A stretch of DNA of 14,185 nt from JBOGFI01 sp050743365 (GTDB lineage Bacteria > Actinomycetota > Acidimicrobiia > IMCC26256 > JACDBD01): contig JBOGFI010000259.1 of assembly GCA_050743365.1 (NCBI GenBank), positions 1 through 14,185 on the forward strand. The letters run 5' to 3'. The notes under the pieces are model-generated. The model searched no databases. It was not told where the DNA came from and worked only from the letters and a program-made list of their open reading frames with translations. Positions 6,613-14,081 of this stretch are shown here, one piece after another (positions within the stretch are counted from its first letter, which is position 1; each line of letters begins with the position of its first letter). The position numbers were made by a program, and so were the translations under genes.

Positions 6613-9037
6613 CGTAGGCGATCGCGTTCCGCAGGTCGCGCTTCCAGCGTTGCCAACGCCACGCCCGGGTGGGGAGCGGGTCGCGGATCGTGACCGCTGT
6701 CTCCGGGTCGACCAGGTCGGGGGCTCGTGCCGGCGCCCGGCAGAAATCGAGCAGCGGCCCGAGGACCTCGGACCACCGGTACCGGGGCGAGACCCGCGCC
6801 AGCGCCTCGCGGCACGACGCGTTCAGAGTCGCGTCGTCGAGGAGCCGGAACAGCGCGTCCTCCAGGGCGTCGACGTCGCCGGCCGGGACGGTCAAGCCGA
6901 TCGCCTCCGCCTCGATGAGGTCGCCGAGCGCATCGCCGCCGGTGGCGACGATCGGGAGGTTCGCCCACAGGTAGTCGAGGATGCGGGTTCGGAACGAGAA
7001 CGCGGTCTCGACGTGATCGAGGTGGGTGCTCACGCCGACGTCGGCCTCGAGCAGGTAGTTCTGGCGGTCCTCGTATGCGGTCCAGTCCTCGTTGAAGAAC
7101 ACGTGGGTTCCGGTCAGGCCCAGCTCGTCCGAGAGCGCAAGTGTGTCGGCGGCCATACGCATCTCGCCGACGTCCGGGTTCGGGTGGCGCATCCCGAGGA
7201 AGTAGACCCGCACCTCGGGGAGGCGGCCGCGCAGCTTGTCGACCGCTCGTAGCAGCGTGAGGGGGTCGAACCAGTTGTAGACGCCGCCGCCCCACAGCAC
7301 GAGCTTGTCGTCGGGCCCGATCCCCGGGACCACGCCGCGCAGCACCGGTGTCGTGTGCCGGGGCGGGTCGTCGGTGACCCCGAACGGCACCACCGCGATC
7401 AGCGACTGGAGGCTCTCGTTGACGTCGTACGTCAACGGGTTGATGCGCCCCACCCCGGCGAGCTGACCGAGCCAGAAGTCGCGCTGCTTCTCGCTCGCGC
7501 ACAGGAAGAAGTCGCCCCGCATCAGCTGCTCGTTGAGCACCTCGGTCGAGAGGCGAGCGGCCAGCAGCCGCTCACGTGGCTCGAGATCGCGAGCCTGCTC
7601 GAGCACCTCCAGGTGGAACGGGTCGTAGACGTCGACCACGAGGACCTTCTTCGAGCTCCGCAGGGCCCGGTGCTGGCGCATGAGGTTCCCCTGGAAGACC
7701 ACCACATCGCACCAGCGTTCGAGCCGGGCGAGCTCGCGGTCGTCGACACGACTTACCTCGAACTGCGGATGCGCCAGCTTGCAGCGGTTCGTGGTGACGA
7801 GCCGGACCTCGTGCTCTTGTGAGAGCGCGCACGCGATGTGCCAGGCGCGGATCGCCGGCCCCGCCATCGTGGGCTGGAGCACGTCACCGGTGGCGACGAG
7901 GACCCGCCGCCGTGGCGTGAACATGCGCTCGACGCCCAGCGCGTCGACGGTGGCCCGGAACCCTTCCACGAAGGAAGCATCGCCGATGTTGGCGAATACG
8001 GGTAGCCGGAACAGCCGGAACAGCTCGTGGTCACTGCGCTGCCGGGCGGCTTGGAGCGCCCGGCGATCGGCCACGAGGCCCGGGAGCGCCTCGACGAGCG
8101 CGTCGATCGCGTAGGCGGCGCCGATCGTGTGCTTGCTGACGTCGATGCCGGGTTCGGCCTGGTCCTGGCCCCGCTCGAGATCGAGGACATGGGAATCGTC
8201 GCCGCCGCGCGTGATCCCTCGCCGCACGGCCAACATGAGCGCGGCGGGGAGCGCGGTGCGCAGGCTCTCGTCCGAGTAGTTCTTGAACACGGTGAACAGG
8301 GCGTTGCGCTCCAGCAGGAAGTGGTTCTGCCAGTCACCGAAGCGATCCATCGTGGCATGGTGCCGGTGGTAGACGAGCGAGCCGGGCACGTAGCGCACGC
8401 GGTGGCCGAGCATCCACAGCCGCCACCCGAGGTCGAGGTCCTCGAAGAAGATGAAGTAGCGCTCGTCGAAGCCGCCCACCCTGCGGAAGGTCTCGGCCCG
8501 GACGATCATCGCCGCGCCGGTCGCGAACAGCACGTCGGACTCGACGTCGTGGTCGCCGCGGTCGGGCTCGCCGGCGTGAAGCTGGAACCCGTGCCCGTAG
8601 AACGCCATGCCGGCATCGACGAAGTCGATCGACCTGCCCTCCCAGTCGAGCACCTTGCTGGCGACGCAGGCGATCGAGACGTCCCGGCGCAGCACGTCGA
8701 CAGCCGCCCGGAGCCACTGCGGATCGGGCCGGGCGTCGTTGTTGATGAACGCGACGTATTCCCCCCTCGCGACGCCGACGCCGCGGTTGCAGCCCCCGGC
8801 GAAGCCCTCGTTGCGCTCGTTCTCGACGAGCCGCACCGCCGGGAAGTGCTCCCGAATGCGCTCAACGCTGCCGTCGCCCGAGGCGTTGTCGACCACGATC
8901 ACCTCGAGCTCGGCGGCCGGCCAGTCGACGCCGCCGATCCCCTCGAGGCAAGCGAGGGTGTCGTCGCAGTTCTTGTAGTTGACGACGACCGCCGATACGA
9001 GCCCGTGGCGCGCGGTCTTCGGGCGAAGGGGCCTCAT
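6539..9037 (-). CDS. Bifunctional GT2-GT4 glycosyltransferase fusion
   Basis: Large cytoplasmic glycosyltransferase of 832 residues. The GT2 domain (about 13-265) resembles rhamnosyltransferase-type enzymes: SAVVVNYKN (15-23), VVDNASGDGS, NEGFAGGCNRG, the DxD-like INND (98-101), GFDERYFIFFEDLDLGWR (189-206) and a VYHRHHATM end. A helical linker leads to a GT-B (GT4-type) domain (about 380-760) with VLVATGDVLQPTMAGPAIRA, VVPFGV near 551 and SFRTRILDYLWANLPIV near 680. The canonical GT4 E-x7-E pattern is not obvious in this last motif, as in some actinobacterial relatives known to me. The product probably makes two successive linkages in one polymer. The start at 9037 forms an ATGA overlap with the upstream Wzt-like gene and directly precedes MRPLRPKTARHG; a longer reading to 9310 runs through that gene in another frame. 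The 3' end overlaps the opposite-strand GT2-GT2 gene by 74 bp. Confidence 0.88.
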   Translation of the reverse strand: MRPLRPKTARHGLVSAVVVNYKNCDDTLACLEGIGGVDWPAAELEVIVVDNASGDGSVERIREHFPAVRLVENERNEGFAGGCNRGVGVARGEYVAFINNDARPDPQWLRAAVDVLRRDVSIACVASKVLDWEGRSIDFVDAGMAFYGHGFQLHAGEPDRGDHDVESDVLFATGAAMIVRAETFRRVGGFDERYFIFFEDLDLGWRLWMLGHRVRYVPGSLVYHRHHATMDRFGDWQNHFLLERNALFTVFKNYSDESLRTALPAALMLAVRRGITRGGDDSHVLDLERGQDQAEPGIDVSKHTIGAAYAIDALVEALPGLVADRRALQAARQRSDHELFRLFRLPVFANIGDASFVEGFRATVDALGVERMFTPRRRVLVATGDVLQPTMAGPAIRAWHIACALSQEHEVRLVTTNRCKLAHPQFEVSRVDDRELARLERWCDVVVFQGNLMRQHRALRSSKKVLVVDVYDPFHLEVLEQARDLEPRERLLAARLSTEVLNEQLMRGDFFLCASEKQRDFWLGQLAGVGRINPLTYDVNESLQSLIAVVPFGVTDDPPRHTTPVLRGVVPGIGPDDKLVLWGGGVYNWFDPLTLLRAVDKLRGRLPEVRVYFLGMRHPNPDVGEMRMAADTLALSDELGLTGTHVFFNEDWTAYEDRQNYLLEADVGVSTHLDHVETAFSFRTRILDYLWANLPIVATGGDALGDLIEAEAIGLTVPAGDVDALEDALFRLLDDATLNASCREALARVSPRYRWSEVLGPLLDFCRAPARAPDLVDPETAVTIRDPLPTRAWRWQRWKRDLRNAIAYVREGEVRLLAAKARCRIGELRRRS

Positions 9038-10242
9038 TGCTCCTCTCCGGTCAGACCGGGCACCTCCCAGGTGCCCCCGAGAGAGGTGACGCCGAACTCC
9101 TCGATCGGATCCCCGTGCTCGACGTCGAAGCGAAACGACCGGTGCCGGAAGTCGAACGTCTTCGTCACCGTGTAGTTGTGCAGGCCGACGCTGATGTCGT
9201 ACGCGCGGGGAACGAGAAGCAGGCGGTCCACGCGTAGATCGACGAAGCCGGTCCCGTCGATCTGGTCGGGCACCATGTTCGCGAGTCGCGTATTCGGGCC
9301 GGTGACCCACATGCCGTCAACGGTGTAGATGCTGAACCCGAAGACCGGCCGGTCGACCTGCTCGTCGGTCGCGTAGTGGATCCGGAACACCACCGTGTCG
9401 CCGGTCCGCACGCGCTTGACCGGCTGGCCGCTGACGTCGAGCAGCTCCACCGCCTCGATCCACGCCCCGCCGTCGCCCCAGCGCTGGCCGTGCTCTCCGT
9501 CGGGCTGGGACGTGTTCACGTCGCCGAGGTACTCGTCGATGACCTCGGCCGCGGGGCCGACCCGTCGCAGCTCGCCGTGCTCCAGCAGCGCCACCCCGTC
9601 GCAGAGGTTCCGGATCGACGTTAGGGCATGCGAGACGATGACGAGGGTCTTTCCCCGCGACCGCAGCTCGGCGAACTTCTCGCCGCACTTGCGCTGGAAG
9701 TCGGCGTCACCGACCGCCAGGATCTCGTCGACGAGCAGGATGTCGGGATCGACGTTGATCGCCACCGAGAAGCCGAGGCGCACGTACATCCCGGACGAGT
9801 AGCTCTTCACCGGGGTATCGATGAAGTGCTCGAGCCCGGCGAACTCGACGATCTCGTCGAAGCGCTGGTCGAGCTGCCTCCGGCTCAGCCCCAGGATGGA
9901 GCCGTTGAGATAGACGTTCTCGCGCCCGGAGAGCTCGGGATGGAACCCGGCGCCGAGCTCGAGGAGGGCGGAGAGCTTGCCTCGCGTCCGAATCGATCCC
10001 TCCTCGGGCCGGAGGATCCTCGCCATGCACTTGAGGAGCGTGCTCTTGCCCGAGCCGTTCTCACCGATCAGGCCGAAGGTCGACCCCTCCGCGACCTCGA
10101 GCGAGACGCCGCGTAACGCCCAGAACTCCTCGTACTCGGCCCGGCGGCGGCGCAGGAACGCCGCCTTCAGCGACTGGTTCCGCTCGTGGTAGAGGCGGAA
10201 CCGCTTCGACACGCCATCGACCGCGATCGCGGCCGTCGCCAT
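9034..10242 (-). CDS. Wzt-like ABC transporter ATP-binding protein with C-terminal carbohydrate-binding domain
   Basis: ATPase of a polysaccharide ABC exporter (402 residues), on the cytoplasmic face with the Wzm-like permease encoded just upstream. The nucleotide-binding domain (about 1-240) has Walker A GENGSGKST (60-68), SGRENVYLNGSILGL after the Q-loop region, the signature YSSGMYVRLGFS (148-159) typical of Wzt/TagH proteins, Walker B DILLVDE (167-173) and the H-switch VIVSHALTS. Residues about 265-395 match the Wzt C-terminal beta-sandwich (WIEAVELLD, GDTVVFRIHY, PVFGFSIYTVDG, YDISVGLHNY). In Gram-negative relatives that domain recognises the finished, end-modified polymer. ATG 10242 shares one base with the permease stop (TGATG) and has a strong ribosome site. 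An in-frame upstream extension to 10317 lies inside the permease gene and is rejected. The 3' end overlaps the next gene (ATGA), so the three proteins are probably made together. Confidence 0.93.
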   Translation of the reverse strand: MATAAIAVDGVSKRFRLYHERNQSLKAAFLRRRRAEYEEFWALRGVSLEVAEGSTFGLIGENGSGKSTLLKCMARILRPEEGSIRTRGKLSALLELGAGFHPELSGRENVYLNGSILGLSRRQLDQRFDEIVEFAGLEHFIDTPVKSYSSGMYVRLGFSVAINVDPDILLVDEILAVGDADFQRKCGEKFAELRSRGKTLVIVSHALTSIRNLCDGVALLEHGELRRVGPAAEVIDEYLGDVNTSQPDGEHGQRWGDGGAWIEAVELLDVSGQPVKRVRTGDTVVFRIHYATDEQVDRPVFGFSIYTVDGMWVTGPNTRLANMVPDQIDGTGFVDLRVDRLLLVPRAYDISVGLHNYTVTKTFDFRHRSFRFDVEHGDPIEEFGVTSLGGTWEVPGLTGEEQ

Positions 10243-11066
10243 CAAACCTCCTCCGCGAGCCGGCCCTCGAGCCGGGTGAAGACCCACAGGCCGACGCCGA
10301 GGCTGACGGCGGCCCAAACGGTGATGTAGGCGAGATCGGTCAACTGGGGGAAGCGGACGTTGTACAGCACGTCGCGATACGCGCTCAGCAGCCTCACCAG
10401 CGGGTTCAGCTCGTACAGGTCACGGAGAGGGAGCTCCCGGCCGAAGAGGACGGCCCGCTCGGGGACCAACCGGATCGGGTAGATGATCGGGGCCGTATAG
10501 AACATCGCCTGGAGCAGGATCCCGATCAGGTGCTTCATGTCACGGAAGTAGACATTCAGCACGCTGAGCACGAGGGCGATCCCGAGGACGAACACGGTCT
10601 GGATCGCGACCAGGAGGAGCAGGACCGGGATCCAGGGAAGCACCATGTTTCCGAACGCCACCAGGATGACCACGAGCACGCCCAACTCGATGAGGAACGA
10701 CACCAACAGTGCCCCCACCGTGGCGACCACAAGGACCTCGCGGGGGAAGTAGACCTTCTTGATGAGGTTCCCGTTGCCGACCAGCGATCCCATCGACTCG
10801 TTCATCGCGCTCGACAGGAAGTTCCAGGCCAGGAGACCGCACAGCAGGAACAGGGCGAAGTTGTGCAGGCCGCTCGGGTCGCCCGTCGGAGGCTGGATCT
10901 TCAGGAAGAACGAGAAGACCAGCGAATAGATGAGCACGGTCGACAGCGGGTTAAGGAGCGACCACGTCCACCCGAGGACGGAGCGCTTGTACTTGCCTCG
11001 CAGCTCCCGCAGCGTGAGGTTGAGGGTCAGCTCGCGGGCGCTGGCGTACTCAGCCAGTCGGGTCAT
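10242..11066 (-). CDS. Wzm-like ABC-2 type polysaccharide exporter permease
   Basis: Membrane subunit (274 residues) of a two-component polysaccharide ABC exporter, pairing with the Wzt-like ATPase encoded directly downstream. The N-terminus has the family's interfacial region (ELTLNLTLRELRGKYKRSV) leading into GWTWSLLNPL and the first helix. About six hydrophobic segments follow, with FPREVLVVATVGALLVSF in the middle, YFRDMKHLIGILLQAMFYTA before the last helices, and an ELNPLVRLLSAYRDVLY segment typical of ABC-2 polysaccharide permeases. Length is normal for the family. A GGAG (11074-11077) lies 7 nt before the ATG. Context suggests it exports the polymer made by the adjacent glycosyltransferases. 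Whether the product is a wall teichoic-like chain, a capsule or another surface glycan cannot be decided from sequence. Confidence 0.93.
   Translation of the reverse strand: MTRLAEYASARELTLNLTLRELRGKYKRSVLGWTWSLLNPLSTVLIYSLVFSFFLKIQPPTGDPSGLHNFALFLLCGLLAWNFLSSAMNESMGSLVGNGNLIKKVYFPREVLVVATVGALLVSFLIELGVLVVILVAFGNMVLPWIPVLLLLVAIQTVFVLGIALVLSVLNVYFRDMKHLIGILLQAMFYTAPIIYPIRLVPERAVLFGRELPLRDLYELNPLVRLLSAYRDVLYNVRFPQLTDLAYITVWAAVSLGVGLWVFTRLEGRLAEEV
10247..10254 (-). promoter_or_regulatory. Strong Shine-Dalgarno for the Wzt-like gene
   Basis: On the minus strand the tract GGAGGAGG lies 4-7 nt before the ATG at 10242, inside the last codons of the permease gene. It is the best ribosome site in the window and supports the 10242 start. 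Most other genes here lack an evident one. Confidence 0.8.
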
Positions 11067-11073
11067 GCACGAT

Positions 11074-11077
11074 CTCC
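11074..11077 (-). promoter_or_regulatory. Shine-Dalgarno for the Wzm-like gene
   Basis: Minus-strand GGAG 7 nt before the ATG at 11066. The 74-bp gap behind it (11067-11140) separates the exporter genes from the unknown membrane protein and could hold a promoter. I see no clear -35/-10 boxes. A short perfect inverted repeat, GCGCG-T-CGCGC, lies at 11114-11124. Confidence 0.55.
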
Positions 11078-11140
11078 AGGCGGCGCAACGGTTCCCCTAA
11101 CACGGTACTTGGAGCGCGTCGCGCCCCCTCGCCACGTGGA

Positions 11141-12004
11141 TCACGCCAGTACCGCCCGAGCGATCAGATCGGTGCCGAAGGCGGTGAGGATCCCGAGGTA
11201 CAACAGGCCGGTAGCGGCCATGACCGCCGAGTACGAGCGCTCCCTCAGCGCGAGCCACGTGACGCCGACGAGGACGATCGTGGAGGCCGCGCTCACAGCC
11301 CACGTCCACCCGAGCAACCCGTTCCAACCATCGTCGACCGTGCCCGAGATCACCTGGAGCATCCCGGTCGGCCAGAGCAGCGCCGCCACCTCGAGCGGCC
11401 AGAGCCACGCGACCAGCCTCACGAGCTCCTTGATGGGATCGCGCCCGAGACCGGGCTGCACGAGGTACCAGTGTCCAAGGAGCATGGCGTCGGTGACGAC
11501 GCCGAGGAACAGCGACCCGGCGACGATGCGCACGAGCGCGAGCGCGTAGGGGCCGCCGGCCGCCGACGCCGCGCCCAGGAGCCCGACCAGGCCCAGCACC
11601 GGTGCGACGAGATCCAGCGCGGGAGGAAACTCGCGGGAGACGGTGGCGTCTATGGCACCGTGCTCGCCGCTTCGCCCGAGCATGCCTGCGACCCGTCGCC
11701 GGCGGGCGTCCTGGCGGGCGCGCTGACCGCTGGCGCCCGCAGCGCGCCTCGCGATCGAGATCACCAGCGCGAATCCCGCCCCCGCCGCCACTGCGGCGGC
11801 GGCGACGTCGCGCATCACGGCGCCGGTGCTGTCATCCCCGCTCGCACGCCCGGCCACGACCGCGCCGACCGCCAGCACCACGAAGGTCGCGCGAAGCAGC
11901 CAGCCGTATCCGAGCCCGACCTCTCGACGGCGGGTCGTCACCCAGCAGCCGAGCAGGCCACCGGTCGCCCACTGGAGCAGGACCGTCGCGAGATCGAGTT
12001 GCAT
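11141..12004 (-). CDS. Integral membrane protein of unknown function, about eight helices
   Basis: Family not recognised. The 287-residue protein is almost entirely hydrophobic, with about eight predicted transmembrane segments: near residues 4-23, 32-53, 64-90, 127-150, 155-185, 193-222, 230-255 and 260-287. A strongly basic loop (about 90-115, with RQDARRRRVAG) after the third helix probably faces the cytoplasm. Segment five contains TDAMLLGHWYLVQPGLG, whose His-Trp-Tyr within a helix end is the most distinctive motif; a cofactor-binding or transport role would be a guess. The start at ATG 12004 lies 44 bp after the M24 peptidase stop. An AGGG sits directly against the ATG, too close to be a good ribosome site. 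In-frame codons upstream lie in the gap and then in the peptidase gene, with no better start. It could belong to the exporter locus or to the housekeeping genes upstream. Confidence 0.75.
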   Translation of the reverse strand: MQLDLATVLLQWATGGLLGCWVTTRRREVGLGYGWLLRATFVVLAVGAVVAGRASGDDSTGAVMRDVAAAAVAAGAGFALVISIARRAAGASGQRARQDARRRRVAGMLGRSGEHGAIDATVSREFPPALDLVAPVLGLVGLLGAASAAGGPYALALVRIVAGSLFLGVVTDAMLLGHWYLVQPGLGRDPIKELVRLVAWLWPLEVAALLWPTGMLQVISGTVDDGWNGLLGWTWAVSAASTIVLVGVTWLALRERSYSAVMAATGLLYLGILTAFGTDLIARAVLA

Positions 12005-12048
12005 CCCTAACGGTGGCGGCCGGTCACGGGCTGGCAGGCCTTCGCGGG

Positions 12049-13131
12049 TCAGCTCACGACGGCGAGGTCGCGAGACGCCTGGTTGAGCCGCTCGGGCCCG
12101 TCGGGCGTGGCCACGACGATGTCCTCCAGCCGCAGGCCGAACCGGCCGGGCACGTAGATGCCGGGCTCGACACTGAAGGCGTTGCCGGGGACGAGCGGGG
12201 TGCGGTTCCCCGCGACGAGATAGGGGTCCTCGTGCGCCTCCGCACCGATGCCGTGGCCGGTGCGGTGGATGAACTGGTCGCCGTAGCCGGCGTCGCCGAT
12301 GACGCGGCGCGCGGTCGCGTCGACCTCCTCGCACGGGGTCCCCACCGTGGCCGCGCGGACCGCCTGCTCCTGCGCCTCGGCCAGCACGCCGTAGGTGTCG
12401 CGCACCTCGGGGCGGGGCGTGCCCACCACGAACATGCGGGTGATGTCGGAGCAGTAGCCCTGCATCGTCCCGCCGAAGTCGCACAGCACCACGTCACCTT
12501 CGGCGATGACGCGATCGCCGGGCTCGTGATGCGGGCTGGCTCCGTTGGGCCCGCTGGCGACGATGGCGAAGTTGGCGCGCGAGTGGCCGGCATCGAGCAT
12601 CGACTCGACGAGCTCGCGGTGCACCTCGGCCTCGCGCCGCCCCGCGAACGGGCGGTCGCGCATCGACTCCGCGATCGCGTCGACGGCCCGGGCGGCCGCC
12701 CGCAGCGACTCCACCTCGCCCCGGTCCTTCACCACGCGCAGCGGGCCGGTCACCTCGCTCGCCCTGCGGAACCGGACCGCGGGCAGCGCGCCCTGGAGGT
12801 CGAGCAGGAACCGGGCCCAGGTCTGGTCGCCGATCGCCGCCACCCCGGCGGCGCCGGCGAGCCCGGCCACGACCGCAACGGGGTCGTCGGTCTCGTCCCA
12901 TGCCTGGAGCGCGAACGCCTCGGGCCGCTCCTCGACTCGGGGGGCCTCGAGGCGGGGCACGACCAGCGTCGCCGCCCCGTCGCGAGGAACGACGAGCATG
13001 GTGAGCCGCTCGAGGGGCGTGGCTTCGTAGCCCGTCAGGTAGGGCAGGTCAGCCCCGACCGACAGCAGCAGGACGTCGACGCCGAGCTCCTCCATGCGGG
13101 CGCGGGCACGGCCCAACCGCTCGGCGTACAT
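12049..13131 (-). CDS. M24-family metallopeptidase (Xaa-Pro aminopeptidase/dipeptidase type)
   Basis: Cytoplasmic dinuclear-metal peptidase of 360 residues, expected to cleave Xaa-Pro bonds in short peptides. The N-terminal creatinase-like domain (about 1-130) starts MYAERLGRARARMEELGVD and includes YLTGYEATPLERL. The catalytic pita-bread domain (about 135-355) has all five metal ligands in place: Asp218 (LCDFGG), Asp229 (CSDITR), His293 (RTGHGIG), Glu322 (SVEPGIY) and Glu336 (LRLEDIV). The substrate-side His pair is in SPHHEPGD (201-202). Length fits PepQ/PepP-like proteins rather than methionine aminopeptidase. It begins 17 bp after the lipA stop, so the two are probably co-transcribed. A weak GAGG lies very close to the ATG. 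This looks like a normal functional housekeeping gene; the exact dipeptidase or aminopeptidase specificity is not resolved. Confidence 0.93.
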   Translation of the reverse strand: MYAERLGRARARMEELGVDVLLLSVGADLPYLTGYEATPLERLTMLVVPRDGAATLVVPRLEAPRVEERPEAFALQAWDETDDPVAVVAGLAGAAGVAAIGDQTWARFLLDLQGALPAVRFRRASEVTGPLRVVKDRGEVESLRAAARAVDAIAESMRDRPFAGRREAEVHRELVESMLDAGHSRANFAIVASGPNGASPHHEPGDRVIAEGDVVLCDFGGTMQGYCSDITRMFVVGTPRPEVRDTYGVLAEAQEQAVRAATVGTPCEEVDATARRVIGDAGYGDQFIHRTGHGIGAEAHEDPYLVAGNRTPLVPGNAFSVEPGIYVPGRFGLRLEDIVVATPDGPERLNQASRDLAVVS

Positions 13132-13148
13132 GCCTCAAGGGTAGAGGG

Positions 13149-14081
13149 CTACGCGAGCGCGGAGGCCGGCTCGAGCTCGGTTGCCGCGTCGGCGGCGCGC
13201 CGCGCGTGGTAGCTCGAGCGCACCAGCGGCCCCGACTCGACGTGGGCGAAGCCGAGCGATTCGGCATAGGCGCCGAGCTCGGCGAACTCCTCGGGAGTCC
13301 ACCACCTCACGACGGGGAGGTGGCGGGCCGACGGCCGCAGGTACTGGCCGAGGGTCACGATGTCGACCCCGACGTTGCGCACGTCGGCGAGGGCGCCTCG
13401 CAGCTCGTCGGCCGTCTCCCCCATCCCCAGGATGATCCCGGACTTGGTGGTGAGACCGGCGTCCTTGGCCCGGGCGAGCAGCGCCAGCGAGCGGAAGTAC
13501 GCCGCCGACGGGCGAGTCGCCCGCTGGAGACGGGCCACTGTCTCGAGGTTGTGGTTCAGGACGTCGGGGCGGGCCTCGAAGATCGTCGCCAGCGCGCCGG
13601 GCGCGCCCTTGCAGTCGGGTATGAGCACCTCGACGCGCGTCAGGGGCGTCCGGGCCCGGATGGCGCGGATGGTGGCGGCGAAGATCGACGCGCCGCCGTC
13701 GGCAACGTCGTCGCGTGCGACGCTCGTGACGACGGCGTGGGCGAGGCCGAGCGTGGCCACGGCGGCGGCGACCCGCCCCGGCTCCTCCTCGTCGAGCGGG
13801 GCGGGATGGCGGGTGTCGACGAGGCAGAAGCCGCACGCGCGGGTGCACCGGTCACCGAGGATCATGAACGTCGCCGTCTTGTCCGCCCAGCACTCGTAGA
13901 TGTTTGGGCAGCCCGCCTCCTCGCAGACGGTGTGGAGGTCGAGGGACCGCATGAGCCGCTTCGTCTCGCGGTAGCTCGGCCCCAGGTCGGCGCGCACCTT
14001 CATCCACTCCGGCCGGCGGAACGCCGGGTCGGGCTCGGGAACGCTCACGCCCGCCTCGGCCAGGCGGCCGAGCAGCCGCAC
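13149..14081 (-). CDS. lipA: Lipoyl synthase
   Basis: Radical-SAM enzyme that inserts two sulfur atoms into protein-bound octanoyl groups to make lipoyl cofactors for 2-oxoacid dehydrogenases and the glycine cleavage system; cytoplasmic. From the GTG at 14081 it has 310 residues, normal for the family. The auxiliary cluster motif is C-x4-C-x5-C (Cys53, 58, 64 in CEEAGCPNIYEC). The radical-SAM motif is C-x3-C-x2-C (Cys79, 83, 86 in CTRACGFC). Further landmarks are PDVLNHNLETV, TKSGIILGMGE, TLGQYLRPS and the C-terminal RSSYHA, whose Ser (289/290) ligates the auxiliary cluster in this family. The reading frame stays open to the right edge with an Arg/Ala-rich stretch that does not look like LipA, so GTG 14081 is reasonable but unproven. 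lipB, often adjacent, is not within the window. Confidence 0.95.
   Translation of the reverse strand: MRLLGRLAEAGVSVPEPDPAFRRPEWMKVRADLGPSYRETKRLMRSLDLHTVCEEAGCPNIYECWADKTATFMILGDRCTRACGFCLVDTRHPAPLDEEEPGRVAAAVATLGLAHAVVTSVARDDVADGGASIFAATIRAIRARTPLTRVEVLIPDCKGAPGALATIFEARPDVLNHNLETVARLQRATRPSAAYFRSLALLARAKDAGLTTKSGIILGMGETADELRGALADVRNVGVDIVTLGQYLRPSARHLPVVRWWTPEEFAELGAYAESLGFAHVESGPLVRSSYHARRAADAATELEPASALA

Noticed and set aside
8027..9175. Plus-strand open frame (382 codons) opposite the GT2-GT4 and Wzt-like genes
   Set aside because: Composition is Val/Asp/Glu/His/Arg-rich, as expected for an antisense shadow. It crosses two real genes and has no recognisable domain.
9038..9310. N-terminal extension of the GT2-GT4 gene
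   Set aside because: It lies wholly inside the Wzt-like gene in another frame and has Arg/Pro-rich shadow composition. ATG 9037 gives an ATGA overlap and a proper GT2 start.
12005..12484. Longer version of the eight-helix membrane protein
   Set aside because: The added 160 residues come from the M24 peptidase in a different frame and are Arg/Gly/His-rich. The hydrophobic protein starts at ATG 12004.
11602..13212. Plus-strand open frame (536 codons) opposite the membrane protein, M24 peptidase and lipA end
   Set aside because: It crosses three genes on the other strand and has low-complexity Arg/Ala/Gly content without motifs.
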